A stretch of 64,000 nucleotides of DNA from Mycobacterium triplex (GCF_000689255.1 NZ_HG964446.1:982484-1046483), one strand, 5' to 3'. Numbered from the stretch's first letter, positions 26,043 to 35,288 are shown. A program made the numbers and translations. The notes: a model not told the origin generated them from the letters alone.

Positions 26043-26861
26043 ATGGATCGTCGCCGGATGATGATGCTGGCCGGATTCGGTGCGCTGGCCGCGGCAATTC
26101 CCACCGCGCGTGCCGGCGCCGCACCGGCGCGGGCGGGCAGCTACCTGTTTCACGACGAATTCGACGGGCCGGCCGGCTCGGCGCCGGATCCGTCGAAATG
26201 GGTTGTGGCGAGCCAACGTACGCCGATCAAGAACCCGACCGGGTTCGACCGTCCCGAGTTTTTCGGGCAGTACCGCGACAGTCGGCAAAACGTGTTCGTC
26301 GACGGCAAGTCCAACCTGGTGCTGCGCGCCACCCGCGATGGCGGCAACTACTTCGGCGGCTTGGTGAGCGGTACCTGGCGGGGCGGCATCGGAACCACCT
26401 GGGAAGCGCGCATCAAACTCAACTGCCTCACCGGCGGCTGCTGGCCCGCCTGGTGGCTGTCCAATGACGATCCCGGTCGCAGCGGGGAAGTCGACCTGAT
26501 GGAGTGGTACGGCAACGGGCAGTGGCCCGCGGGCACCACCGTGCACGCGAATCCGGACGGCACCGCATTCGAGACCCACCGGATCGCCGTCGACGGCGCA
26601 TGGCACACCTGGCGCGTGACATGGAATCCGAGCGGCATGTACTTCTGGGAAGACTATGCCGAGGGCGCGCCACCGTACTTCAGCGTTCCGGCCACCGGCA
26701 TCGAGGATCTGCACGACCCGATCCGGATGTGGCCGTTCAACGATGTCGGCTACACGATGTTTCCGATGCTCAACCTGGCGGTGGGTGGTTCGGGCGGCGG
26801 CGACCCCGCGTCGGGCGCCTACCCGGCGGAGATGCTGGTCGATTGGGTGCGCGTCTTCTAA
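26043..26861 (+). CDS. GH16 endo-beta-1,3-glucanase-like protein, Rv0315 homologue (copy 1)
   Basis: A 272-residue exported GH16 protein. The N-terminus MDRRRMMMLAGFGALAAA looks like a Tat or Sec signal. The catalytic GH16 motif is EVDLMEW (Glu-x-Asp-x-x-Glu). Rv0315 of M. tuberculosis is described as a beta-1,3-glucanase (294 aa). The product should be released or wall-associated and act on beta-glucans. It starts 16 bases after marR and may share its transcript. A paralogue follows directly. Confidence 0.85.
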   Translation: MDRRRMMMLAGFGALAAAIPTARAGAAPARAGSYLFHDEFDGPAGSAPDPSKWVVASQRTPIKNPTGFDRPEFFGQYRDSRQNVFVDGKSNLVLRATRDGGNYFGGLVSGTWRGGIGTTWEARIKLNCLTGGCWPAWWLSNDDPGRSGEVDLMEWYGNGQWPAGTTVHANPDGTAFETHRIAVDGAWHTWRVTWNPSGMYFWEDYAEGAPPYFSVPATGIEDLHDPIRMWPFNDVGYTMFPMLNLAVGGSGGGDPASGAYPAEMLVDWVRVF

Positions 26862-26983
26862 GCCACGGGTGCGGGATGCATGCCAACGCGCCGCATGGTT
26901 GTATAACACCGTTTGCGGGAGTTGGCCGGGGGGGAACCGCGCCGAGTCGGAGCTCGGGCATGAAGCGATGGGTGGTAGTGCGT

Positions 26984-27814
26984 ATGGATCGTCGCCGGTT
27001 GTTGACGACAGGGCTCGGCATGTTGGCAGCGGCGGCAACGCTGCCCCTCCCGGAAGCGCTGGCGTCCCCGTCGGCGCCGGCCGCACCGGCTGCCGGGCCG
27101 GGCGGGCCGTACATCTTTGCCGACGAGTTCGACGGTCCGGCCGGTTCGCTTCCCGACCCGGGCAAATGGACGATCCAGACCTGGCAGGACGACGTCTACC
27201 CGCCGGTCGAGGGGATTTACCGCGCCGACCCGCAAAACGTGTTCCAGGACGGCCACTCCAACCTCGTCCTGCGCGCCACCCACGATTTCCTGGCCAACAC
27301 CTACTACAGCGGCAAGCTGCGCGGGAACTTCCGCAGCATGATCAACCAGACCTGGGAAGCGAAGATCAAACTCGACTGCCTGACCCCCGGCCTGTGGCCG
27401 TCGTTCTGGGGAGTCAACGAAGACCCGCTGCCCGACGGCGAGGTCGACATCTTCGAGTGGTACGGCAACGGCCAATGGGCCCCCGGCACCACCGTCCACG
27501 CGGCGTCCAACGGGAAGACCTGGGAAGGCAAGTCCATCCCGGGTCTGGTCGACGGTGACTGGCACACTTGGCGGATGTATTGGGGCGAAAAGGGATTCGA
27601 GTTCTCGCGCGATGGCTCCGAGTACTTCAAGGTCCCCAACAAACCTATTCACGTCGCCGGCAACCCGCCGGAAGACATGCGGTGGCCGTTCAACAACCCC
27701 GGCTACTGGATGACGCCGATGTTCACGCTTGCCGTCGGTGGTGTCGGCGCCGGGGACCCCGCCGCGGGTGTCTTCCCGGCGTCCATGCTCGTCGACTACA
27801 TCCGCATCTGGTAG
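26984..27814 (+). CDS. GH16 beta-glucanase-like protein (copy 2)
   Basis: A 276-residue paralogue of the preceding gene, with a twin-arginine start MDRRRLLTTGLGMLAAAATL, catalytic motif EVDIFEWYGNG and the same C-terminal end (MLVDYIRIW). An in-frame ATG at 26960 is possible, but 26984 matches the copy-1 start and its upstream GTATGGATCGTCGCCGG is nearly identical. The pair arose by tandem duplication (inference). Confidence 0.84.
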   Translation: MDRRRLLTTGLGMLAAAATLPLPEALASPSAPAAPAAGPGGPYIFADEFDGPAGSLPDPGKWTIQTWQDDVYPPVEGIYRADPQNVFQDGHSNLVLRATHDFLANTYYSGKLRGNFRSMINQTWEAKIKLDCLTPGLWPSFWGVNEDPLPDGEVDIFEWYGNGQWAPGTTVHAASNGKTWEGKSIPGLVDGDWHTWRMYWGEKGFEFSRDGSEYFKVPNKPIHVAGNPPEDMRWPFNNPGYWMTPMFTLAVGGVGAGDPAAGVFPASMLVDYIRIW

Positions 27815-29317
27815 CTAGCGCGTCGCTTTGAACACCTGAACCAGGTTGAACTGCCAGCGCTCGACCAGCCGGAAGCCCAAGTCGTGCGGGACCGCGAAGG
27901 CCGGTGTGGCGCCGTAGCGCGGGCCGGGCGGCAGCGCCGAACCCTGCTCGTGGGCGGGCATCGACTCGTCGGCCTGGGTGATGATCCACACCACGCGGCA
28001 CTGGCCGAGCGGTTTGGCGACGACCTCCGGGATCAGGTTGGTGTCGAACACATTTCGGCGATCGGTGGCGCGCTGCCACAGGGTCAGGTCGATCAGCTTT
28101 CGGTAGGCGTCCGGGCGTGCCGCCATCAGGGGCCGCATCGGTGCGGGCATGAACGTCACCGTGTCGTTGACCAGCAGACAATCACCCGGCGCCGCCTGCG
28201 CGGTGATCAGGTCGGCGACCTGGCTGTAGTCCATGCCGTACTTGGCATACGGGTTATGTTGCACCCGTAAGTAATTCGGTGCCGCGGCGACCGCGAACAG
28301 GGCAACGATCACGGCTGCCACCCATGGCTTGGCCGCGAGCGCGCCCACACAGACGCCCAGGGCCAGCGCGATCGCCGGAGCGGTGAAGCACAGGTAGCGC
28401 GGCGTGTAGATCGGGTGCACCATCGCCGACCACGCCACGATCAGCGCGGTCGGTATCACCAGCCAGGCGATCGCCAGCGTCAGTAATTGCCGATCTGCCG
28501 CAACGAGTTTCACCGATGTCCAGCGCCACACCGCCATCGCCGCGACGATCACCAGCGCCGACAACACAGCGAACGGTGGGCTCCGCTCGAAGTACTGCTG
28601 AACCGTCACATCTTCGATCGTTCGATGCCCGATCGGCGCGACCCAACTGATCTGATGCACTTGCCCCGCGGCCACGAACAGAAACGGCGCCACGGCGCAG
28701 CTGGCCACAACCGAGGTGACGACGAAGGCGGTCAGCACCGTGCGCCGGCGCACGAAAGCGCAGACGAACGCGAAGTGCACCAGCAACAGCAGCACCAGGT
28801 ACACATCGAGAATCACCGAAACCACTTGGGCGACACCGTAAGCCAGCCAGATCCACGCGCTGTGACGACGCGTCGCGCAGACGAACAATATGGTCAGCCA
28901 CACCGCGGCCATCATCGACAGGGCGTACGGGCGAGCTTCGATGCCTGCCCAGGTCGAGCGCGGCAGGACCGCGCAGATGACGCCGGCGGCCAGCGCCACG
29001 GTGCGAGAGGAAAATTGGTTGCCCAGCACCACGACTCCGGCGGCGGCACCCCCGACGGCCAGACCGCTGGGCGCGCGAGACCAGAACTCGGTGGGTGCGA
29101 AGATCTGGAACCATCCGTGCATGAGCAGGTAGTACAGGCCGTGGACGGCGTCGACGTTGCCCAGCATCTGCCACAGCTGACCGAGGGAACGACTGTAGGC
29201 GGCCGAAATGGTCGCGGCCTCGTCGTACCAGAACGAGGGACGGCCGGCGCCGACAAGACTTACCGCGGTGGCCAGTACGCCGACGATCAGCGGCTCCAGC
29301 ACGCGACGCCCTGACAC
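27815..29317 (-). CDS. GT-C type membrane glycosyltransferase-like protein
   Basis: A 500-residue integral membrane protein with about ten or more helices and the early acidic motif FWYDEAATI in the first outer loop, the catalytic pattern of lipid-linked-sugar GT-C enzymes (ArnT/PMT-like). A C-terminal soluble domain follows. It probably transfers a sugar from a polyprenyl-phosphate donor to a wall glycan or lipid. GTG start. Its stop abuts the GH16 copy-2 stop. Donor and acceptor unknown. Confidence 0.75.
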   Translation of the reverse strand: MSGRRVLEPLIVGVLATAVSLVGAGRPSFWYDEAATISAAYSRSLGQLWQMLGNVDAVHGLYYLLMHGWFQIFAPTEFWSRAPSGLAVGGAAAGVVVLGNQFSSRTVALAAGVICAVLPRSTWAGIEARPYALSMMAAVWLTILFVCATRRHSAWIWLAYGVAQVVSVILDVYLVLLLLVHFAFVCAFVRRRTVLTAFVVTSVVASCAVAPFLFVAAGQVHQISWVAPIGHRTIEDVTVQQYFERSPPFAVLSALVIVAAMAVWRWTSVKLVAADRQLLTLAIAWLVIPTALIVAWSAMVHPIYTPRYLCFTAPAIALALGVCVGALAAKPWVAAVIVALFAVAAAPNYLRVQHNPYAKYGMDYSQVADLITAQAAPGDCLLVNDTVTFMPAPMRPLMAARPDAYRKLIDLTLWQRATDRRNVFDTNLIPEVVAKPLGQCRVVWIITQADESMPAHEQGSALPPGPRYGATPAFAVPHDLGFRLVERWQFNLVQVFKATR

Positions 29318-29365
29318 ACCGTTATGGTGCCAGAAGCAAACCCGGGCTCTCCCCGGGCGGAGCCG

Positions 29366-29593
29366 CTAGTTGGTCAGGTACAGGTAGTACAGGCCGTCGG
29401 CGTGTTGGCGGCAGTCCCAGTGCGTCCACAACTGGTCGTTGTGCGCCAGCTCGACGTGGGGGCCGTCGGCTTCGCACGCACCCAGGGTCGAGTAGACGCC
29501 GTCGACCTGAATCTCGTCAGCATTGGCCACGCCCACCGCAGTGGTCAGCAGCCCACCCAAGGCCAGTAAGCCCGTAGCGATAACCCTGATCAT
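29366..29593 (-). CDS. small exported protein with two cysteines
   Basis: A 75-residue protein with a signal peptide (MIRVIATGLLALGGLLTTAV, cleavage near NADE) and a short mature part containing two Cys (GACEAD, WDCRQH), probably disulfide-bonded. Small secreted proteins of this sort are common in mycobacteria; no function is known. Confidence 0.7.
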   Translation of the reverse strand: MIRVIATGLLALGGLLTTAVGVANADEIQVDGVYSTLGACEADGPHVELAHNDQLWTHWDCRQHADGLYYLYLTN

Positions 29594-29694
29594 GCGGATC
29601 TCCCCAGTTCCATCGGCCGGTTGCCAGGCGAACTATATCGACTTGCCGCAGCACCCGAGGGGCAATTGACCGGACTCGACCAGACCTTCATTTT

Positions 29695-29710
29695 TCGAAC
29701 GTATGATCGA
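29695..29710 (+). promoter_or_regulatory. LexA (SOS) box-like site
   Basis: TCGAAC-GTAT-GATCGA matches the mycobacterial LexA consensus TCGAAC-N4-GTTCGA at all but one base. It ends 3 bases before the ATG of the 101-residue gene at 29714. At this position LexA would block promoter or start region directly. Confidence 0.55.
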
Positions 29711-29713
29711 ACA

Positions 29714-30019
29714 ATGAGGCCGCTCGCATCGATCGGATATAACGGCCAGCCGGTCCGCGATCCGTTCCGGGTGGTACGTCCGCCGATCGCGGTGCTGATC
29801 GACTTGACGGTGCTTTTCCCGCGCGAGCCACACCGCTCGGGCCGGTATCAGCCCAACGGGCTGCAGCTGCACAAGGTCGTTGAGGGGCGGCTGAGCTGCT
29901 GGGGTCTGTGCGAGCAAGGCGACTGGTGGGGACTGGTGACCTATCCAATTGCGTACGGGTCCAAGCAAAAAACCGTGACGCACTGGATACCGGCCTGGAC
30001 GTTGCGCCGAAAGAGCTAG
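29714..30019 (+). CDS. conserved hypothetical protein, possibly SOS-controlled
   Basis: A 101-residue basic, Trp-rich protein (GLCEQGDWWGLVTYPIAYG; HWIPAWTLRRKS). No signal peptide, membrane helix or known domain was seen. The ATG at 29714 follows the LexA-like box by only 3 bases and there is no ribosome site, so the transcript may be leaderless. The frame is open upstream to 29621, but that would put the box inside the gene. Function unknown. Confidence 0.6.
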   Translation: MRPLASIGYNGQPVRDPFRVVRPPIAVLIDLTVLFPREPHRSGRYQPNGLQLHKVVEGRLSCWGLCEQGDWWGLVTYPIAYGSKQKTVTHWIPAWTLRRKS

Positions 30020-30031
30020 GGCCGGTGGGTG

Positions 30032-31426
30032 TTACAGCCGCCGCCCCTGCACGTAGGTGCCGGCGATGGACGTTTCCCGGGTTCGCATCAGCAAGCCGAA
30101 CAGTGTCTGGTCCCGGGCCGTCGCCGGGTCCTGGGATCGCACGCCCTCGGTGATCACGGCCTTCAGCGCCGGCGTGCGGTTCGGGTCGACGACGACGAAG
30201 TCGGCCTCCTTGCCGACGTCGAAATTGCCGAACCGGTCCTCCATGTCGAGCGCGCGGGCACCGCCGAGCGTCCCGATGAACAGCATCTCGGCCGGATGCA
30301 TCGACACACCGGCGTCGCCCGGTTCACAGACGTGCGCCTTGAAGGCCGTCGCCAGCACCTGTGGAATCGGCCACTCGTCCCCGCCGCCGAAATCCGTTCC
30401 GGCGGCGATGTTTACGCCAGATGCGACCGTGCGGACCCACGGCATGGTGCCGGACCCGAGGAACTGTTGGGACACCGGGCAGTGCGCGATCGAGGTGCCC
30501 GTCTCCGACATCCGCTGCAGCTCGGTGTCCTGGCAGTGCACCGCGTGCGCCATCACGCTGCGCCGCCCAAGCAGGCTCGGGCCGCCGACTTTCGAGCCGG
30601 GCAGAAACCTGCCGTCATAGGTGTCCAGATACGCGTCGACCTGATAGATCTGCTTGGTCTGGTCGACGTCGCCGGTGTCCGGGCGGTTGTCCTCGTTGAG
30701 GTGCGTGTGAAAGTACACGCCCCGATCTCGCACCGAATCGTACAGTTCGCCAAGTCTTTTCAGGGTCTCGGCGGTCACCGCGATCGCGAATCGGGGGACC
30801 AGCGCCACCTGCAGCCGAGCGGTCTTCACGTTGCCGGTGTCGGCCGCGTGCCACTTGTTGATCTCTTCGCGGGCCAGCCGGATCGCGTCGTCTTCCGACG
30901 TCATCAGCGGCTTGGCGGCCTGCGGTCCGACGGTCTGGATGCCGCGGCCGCTGACGATGCGCAGCCCGCGGCGCGCCGTTTCGGTGAACAACGCATCCTG
31001 GGCGTCGGGAAACGGCGACCCGAACACCATGGCGGCCGTGGTTCCGCTCGCGATGCGCCGATCGCAGAACTCGACGGCCGCCCGCCGCGCGAAGGTCCGG
31101 TCGGCGAAGCGGGCTTCCGCGGGATAGATGCAGTGGTTCAACCACTCCAGCAGTTGCCCGCCGTGGTACGAGTCGGCGGCGAAGGTCTGCGGGAAGTGCG
31201 CGTGGGTATCCACGAAGCCCGGCAGCAGAAACCCGGGCCGATGATCCGTCACGGGTGTGGACCGGTACTTGAGCGGGACGCCGGCGCGGTCACCGCAGTA
31301 CGCGATCTTGCCGTCGTCCTCGACCACCAATGCGCCTTCCGGGATGGACACCAGTGCATCGGCGGCTTCGGACAGCAGCGGAGAGCCGGCAAGGTGAAAA
31401 ATGTGCCCAAGGTGAATCCGAGCCAC
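30032..31426 (-). CDS. amidohydrolase, guanine-deaminase-like
   Basis: A 464-residue metal-dependent amidohydrolase. Metal ligands: GFVDTHAHFPQT, HTHLNED, HAVHCQD and GTDFGGG; the PQT motif after HAH is typical of guanine deaminases, which turn guanine to xanthine and ammonia. The GTG at 31426 has a GGGGA ribosome site; the frame is open to 31474. It is probably cytosolic. Divergent from the GAP-family gene. Another purine or aromatic deaminase is possible. Confidence 0.75.
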   Translation of the reverse strand: MARIHLGHIFHLAGSPLLSEAADALVSIPEGALVVEDDGKIAYCGDRAGVPLKYRSTPVTDHRPGFLLPGFVDTHAHFPQTFAADSYHGGQLLEWLNHCIYPAEARFADRTFARRAAVEFCDRRIASGTTAAMVFGSPFPDAQDALFTETARRGLRIVSGRGIQTVGPQAAKPLMTSEDDAIRLAREEINKWHAADTGNVKTARLQVALVPRFAIAVTAETLKRLGELYDSVRDRGVYFHTHLNEDNRPDTGDVDQTKQIYQVDAYLDTYDGRFLPGSKVGGPSLLGRRSVMAHAVHCQDTELQRMSETGTSIAHCPVSQQFLGSGTMPWVRTVASGVNIAAGTDFGGGDEWPIPQVLATAFKAHVCEPGDAGVSMHPAEMLFIGTLGGARALDMEDRFGNFDVGKEADFVVVDPNRTPALKAVITEGVRSQDPATARDQTLFGLLMRTRETSIAGTYVQGRRL

Positions 31427-31539
31427 GTGATCGTCCCCTAGTGTTTTCCCCGTCGCGCCGCAAATCACATACAACCACCCGGGGGTGCTCGGGCGACGGC
31501 CCGGACAGCGCGCGCGGCTCGTTCGGTAGCACGGTGACG

Positions 31540-32238
31540 ATGTCGATGAGAGGATTGCTGCCCGTGGCAGGAAGCTGGAGTTCGCTGTTACCCACGCTCA
31601 TTCCGCTGGCGCTCGTCACCGCCGTCTCGCCGCTGTCGATCATCCCGGCTGTCCTGGTGCTGCACGCACCGCAGCCGCGGCCCGCCGGGCTGGCCTTCCT
31701 GGGCGGCTGGGTGTTCGGGCTGGTGGCGCAGACGGTGTTGTTCGTCGCGGGCTCCGGGGGGCTCGGCGACATGCACAAGTCGTCGCCACCGACGTGGGCG
31801 TCGTGGCTGCGGGTGGTCCTCGGGTCCGCGCTGATCCTGTTCGGCATCTACCGCTGGGTGACCCGGCATCGGCACACCGAGTCCCCGGCCTGGATGCGGC
31901 ACTTCTCCACGATGCGCCCCCGGCGCGCGGCCGTCACCGGACTGGTGCTGACGGTGATCCGCGTCGAGGTGCTGCTGATGAACTTGGCGGGCGGGGTGGC
32001 CATCGGTACCAGCCACTTGGACGACGTCGACAAACTGTCGGCCGGCATCGTCTTCGTCGCCGTGTCCGCGTCGACGGTTGCGATCCCCATCCTCGCCTAC
32101 GTGGCCGCGGGGCATCGCCTCGACGATTTCCTGGAACGCGTCAGAGACTGGATGGAAAAGAACAACGCCGCGCTGATGGCGGCCATCCTGGTCCTGATCG
32201 GTTTGATGGTGCTGCACAACGGAATTCGTGCACTGTAG
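31540..32238 (+). CDS. GAP-family (LysE superfamily) membrane protein
   Basis: A 232-residue membrane protein with about six helices, in the GAP/Sap family found beside lipid-export genes in mycobacteria (sulfolipid-addressing protein type). Members are proposed to help transport of glycolipids or peptidolipids. ATG 31540 or 31546 are both possible. The neighbour is the convergent HEELH protein, 1 base away. Confidence 0.72.
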   Translation: MSMRGLLPVAGSWSSLLPTLIPLALVTAVSPLSIIPAVLVLHAPQPRPAGLAFLGGWVFGLVAQTVLFVAGSGGLGDMHKSSPPTWASWLRVVLGSALILFGIYRWVTRHRHTESPAWMRHFSTMRPRRAAVTGLVLTVIRVEVLLMNLAGGVAIGTSHLDDVDKLSAGIVFVAVSASTVAIPILAYVAAGHRLDDFLERVRDWMEKNNAALMAAILVLIGLMVLHNGIRAL

Positions 32239-32239
32239 G

Positions 32240-33028
32240 CTACTGGTAGCCGCCGTCGGCCAGACCGGCTTGGGCTTCGAGCCGGTTTGTCTTGCCAAAG
32301 ACCCTGTCGCGGATCACTTCCCAGACGTAGGCCGTGATCATGCGGGAGTGGCCCTTGGCGGCCCACTGCTGGGAATGCAACTCCTCGTGATGCAGCACCC
32401 GGTCCAGCGCCAGCGTGCTCTCCAGCGGCCGGCCCTTGCGGTCGGTGTACCACGCGTGGCCGGATTCGACGATTTGGCGCAGCCGTCGGGCGGCGCCGGC
32501 CGGGTCGTCGTCAATCGAGACGTTGACCATGAAGATGTCGCCCCACGCGGTGCCGCCCTGCTGGCTGAACAGCCGCTGGATCCAGTTGCCGCCCAGGCCC
32601 ATCAGCATGCCGTTCGGGGTTGTGACGAGGCGCCCGCCGTTGCGGTCGACGAATCCGACGTCTGCGTCGTAACTCCAGTTGTTCGCCGCCTGACGGTCGA
32701 TGATCCGCTGCACCTCGTCAGCGGTGTACGGGGTCTCGGGGAAGTCGGCGGGCGGGTTGCCCGGGCCGCCGTAGCCGGTGCCCGCGTTGAGGATGTAGGT
32801 CATCAGCGTCGCGGCGCGGGTCTGATCGCCGGTGCTGCCCGGCGGAATGAGGAAGAACGACTTGCCGTCCGGGTCGCTGATCTCCGCCATGTCTTCCAGC
32901 ACCCGAAAGCTCTCGCGCGTCACGGCGTGCCGCTCGGCGATCGCGCTGGTGGCCGCCGTCGGCACGCCCCGACGTTCGGCGTTGGCCAGCCACTTACGGT
33001 GCAAGTCCGCCGCCGTCCGCCTGGTCAT
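32240..33028 (-). CDS. conserved protein with HEELH zincin-like motif
   Basis: A 262-residue protein with no signal peptide. Residues 214-218 read HEELH, an HExxH zinc-protease-type motif in a helical context (LDRVLHHEELHSQQWAAKGH). A further His downstream (GHSRM) might be a third ligand. The rest has no motif I recognise. It may be a cytosolic metallopeptidase or a protein with a degenerate zincin fold. Convergent with the GAP-family gene. Confidence 0.6.
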   Translation of the reverse strand: MTRRTAADLHRKWLANAERRGVPTAATSAIAERHAVTRESFRVLEDMAEISDPDGKSFFLIPPGSTGDQTRAATLMTYILNAGTGYGGPGNPPADFPETPYTADEVQRIIDRQAANNWSYDADVGFVDRNGGRLVTTPNGMLMGLGGNWIQRLFSQQGGTAWGDIFMVNVSIDDDPAGAARRLRQIVESGHAWYTDRKGRPLESTLALDRVLHHEELHSQQWAAKGHSRMITAYVWEVIRDRVFGKTNRLEAQAGLADGGYQ

Positions 33029-33070
33029 AGTCCGTCAATTGTTATCGGTCGCAGCGCTAGGGTGTAGCGA

Positions 33071-34561
33071 ATGAGCAGGGGGCCCTGGCAACGCGCGCGC
33101 GGAATCAAGCAGATCGCCCGTGGTTTGGGCACGCTGGATCGCGAGTTGTTCGTCGCCGTGGCCGAAACTCCGACCCCGCTGCTCGACACGGTCATGCCGC
33201 CGCTGACCCGGGCCGCCGACCATTCCAAACTGTGGTTCGTCATCGCCGCGGGGCTGCTCGCGTCGAGGAAGGCGTCCGCACAGCGCGGTGCCACCCGGGG
33301 GCTCGTGACGCTCGGTGTCACGAGCTTGTTCACCAACCAGTTCGCCAAGCGAATCCGCCGGCGCGCGCGACCGCTCTACGACTCGGTGCCGGTGGTCAGA
33401 AGATCCCGCCGCCGCCCGACGTCCAACTCGTTCCCGTCGGGACACTCGGCCAGCGCGGCCGCGTTCGCCGTCGGCGTGGGGCTGGAGAGTCCGCCGGTGG
33501 GCTTCGGGCTGGCGCTGCTGGCCGGGCTGGTCGGATTGTCGCGAGTGGCCACCGGGGCGCACTATCCCGGCGATGTGATTGCGGGGCTGGGCATCGGCGC
33601 CGGGATCGCTGTGTTGGGCGGCCGGCTGGTTCCGCCCGTCGTCGAAACCGCTCTGCCGCAATCGGAACCGCTGCGCATCGAGACGCCGGAACGCCCCGAA
33701 GGCGCCGGCGTGGTGTTGGTGGTCAACCCGGCGTCGGGCAGCGGCACCGGGGCTCGCGTCGTCGACGAGGTCCGCGCCGAGTTGCCGCGCGCCGAGATCG
33801 TGGAACTCGGTCCCGACGATGACCCCGAGCGGTCGCTGCGCAGTGCCGCCGCGCGGGCCGAGGTGCTAGCCGTGGGGGGCGGTGACGGCACGGTGGCCAC
33901 CGCTGCGGCGGTGGCAGTCGACGCCGGGCTTCCGCTGGCGGTCTTTCCCGCCGGAACGTTCAACCACTTCGCGAAGGACATCGGCTGCGACACCGTCGGC
34001 AAGACCGTGGAGTCGATCCGTCGCGGCAGTGTGGCCTGCGTTGATCTGGTGTGCCTCAACGAAAGTCGGATGGTGATCAACACCGCCAGCATCGGTGCGT
34101 ATCCGACGTTCGTGCAGCAGCGCGAAAAGCTGGAGAAACGAATCGGCAAGCAGCTGGCCGGCTTCTACGCGATGCTGCACACGCTGCGCAACGATCAGCC
34201 CGTCCGAATCCGCTACGACAACACGACCCTGCTGACATCGCTGTTCTTTCTGGGTAACTCGCTTTATCTGCCAACGGGATTCGCACCGTCGCGTCGGACT
34301 CGCATGGACGACGGCCTGATCGACGTGCGCATCCTCGAAACCGGCGGCCGGTTCGCCACCACCAGGATCCTGACGGCGCTGGCGTTGGGACGGCTGCAGC
34401 GCAGCCCGCTGTACCACGAGCTACAGGTGCCCGAATTCAGCTTCTCCGCTGTCGACGCACCGACGGTCGTCGCGCATGACGGCGAGGTCGGCGACGAGTA
34501 CCGCGAGGCCAGCTTCACCGCGAAGTACCGGATTCTGCCGGTGTTCCGGCCGATTCGCTGA
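33071..34561 (+). CDS. PAP2 phosphatase - diacylglycerol/sphingosine kinase fusion
   Basis: A 496-residue two-domain protein. The N-terminal PAP2 domain (about 1-200) carries KRIRRRARPLYD, SFPSGHSASA and SRVATGAHYPGDV. The C-terminal lipid-kinase domain (about 215-496) carries VVNPASGSGTG, the nucleotide loop GGGDGTV and PAGTFNHFAKD. The fusion couples dephosphorylation and phosphorylation of lipids, perhaps between phosphatidate/diacylglycerol or undecaprenyl species (inference). ATG start at 33071, divergent from the HEELH gene. Confidence 0.85.
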   Translation: MSRGPWQRARGIKQIARGLGTLDRELFVAVAETPTPLLDTVMPPLTRAADHSKLWFVIAAGLLASRKASAQRGATRGLVTLGVTSLFTNQFAKRIRRRARPLYDSVPVVRRSRRRPTSNSFPSGHSASAAAFAVGVGLESPPVGFGLALLAGLVGLSRVATGAHYPGDVIAGLGIGAGIAVLGGRLVPPVVETALPQSEPLRIETPERPEGAGVVLVVNPASGSGTGARVVDEVRAELPRAEIVELGPDDDPERSLRSAAARAEVLAVGGGDGTVATAAAVAVDAGLPLAVFPAGTFNHFAKDIGCDTVGKTVESIRRGSVACVDLVCLNESRMVINTASIGAYPTFVQQREKLEKRIGKQLAGFYAMLHTLRNDQPVRIRYDNTTLLTSLFFLGNSLYLPTGFAPSRRTRMDDGLIDVRILETGGRFATTRILTALALGRLQRSPLYHELQVPEFSFSAVDAPTVVAHDGEVGDEYREASFTAKYRILPVFRPIR

Positions 34562-34562
34562 G

Positions 34563-35288
34563 CTACCCGGCCGGCCGGTCGGCCAGGCGATCGAGCCATT
34601 CGGCCATCATCGCCTTCTCACCCGCGGTCAGCGTGCCATTGCTGTTGGCGCGCAATGCTTCTCGCAGGGCGACGGCACGCCCGGGCAGATCGGACGGGGG
34701 CGCCTGCCGCGGGCGGTCGGTCACGATCGCGGCGATGGTGTTCTCCCGCGTGATGAAAGACAACTCCGGGTCGCGGTCCTCGGGTGGCACGCGAATCTGG
34801 GCCAGCACGTAGCCCAGTCCGGCGGCATGCGTGACCTGGACAGCGCGCTTGACGCTCATCTTGAGCAGGCCGCGGTCCCCGATGCGCGAGACCAGTCGGT
34901 GCAGGATCTCCAGCGATTCGCGGGCGAGCACCGGCATCTTGCCGGGACGGTCCTGGACGTAGGCCAGGATGTAGCAATCGGGGTGGGTGAGGCCGAAGCC
35001 TACGTGCAAGTCCCACGAGTCGCGGAAGTCCTGCACGGGGTCGTCGGTGAGGGCGGCGCCCCGCTTGTCCTGTAGGTAGCTCTGCAGCACGTACCCGGTC
35101 ACCGCATCCAGCAGGCCCTGCTTGTCGCCGAACTGCCGATAGATCACCGGTGGCTGCACACCCGCCGCCGCCGCGACGGCCCTGGTCGAGACCGCGTCGA
35201 CGCCGCCGGAGGCGAGCAGTCCGGCCGCGGCTTCCAGCACTTTCTCCGCCGCCTCGGGGCCGGGAGTCCTCGGCTTCTGGGCATTCAT
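34563..35288 (-). CDS. TetR-family regulator
   Basis: A 241-residue TetR protein: AAEKVLEAAAGLLASGGVDA, STRAVAAAAGVQPPVIYRQF in the helix-turn-helix (about residues 12-55). The ATG at 35288 (MNAQKPRTPG) is chosen; the frame continues upstream but through the promoter. It is divergent from the GMC oxidoreductase, with a palindrome in the gap, and is likely its repressor. Ligand unknown. Confidence 0.86.
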   Translation of the reverse strand: MNAQKPRTPGPEAAEKVLEAAAGLLASGGVDAVSTRAVAAAAGVQPPVIYRQFGDKQGLLDAVTGYVLQSYLQDKRGAALTDDPVQDFRDSWDLHVGFGLTHPDCYILAYVQDRPGKMPVLARESLEILHRLVSRIGDRGLLKMSVKRAVQVTHAAGLGYVLAQIRVPPEDRDPELSFITRENTIAAIVTDRPRQAPPSDLPGRAVALREALRANSNGTLTAGEKAMMAEWLDRLADRPAG

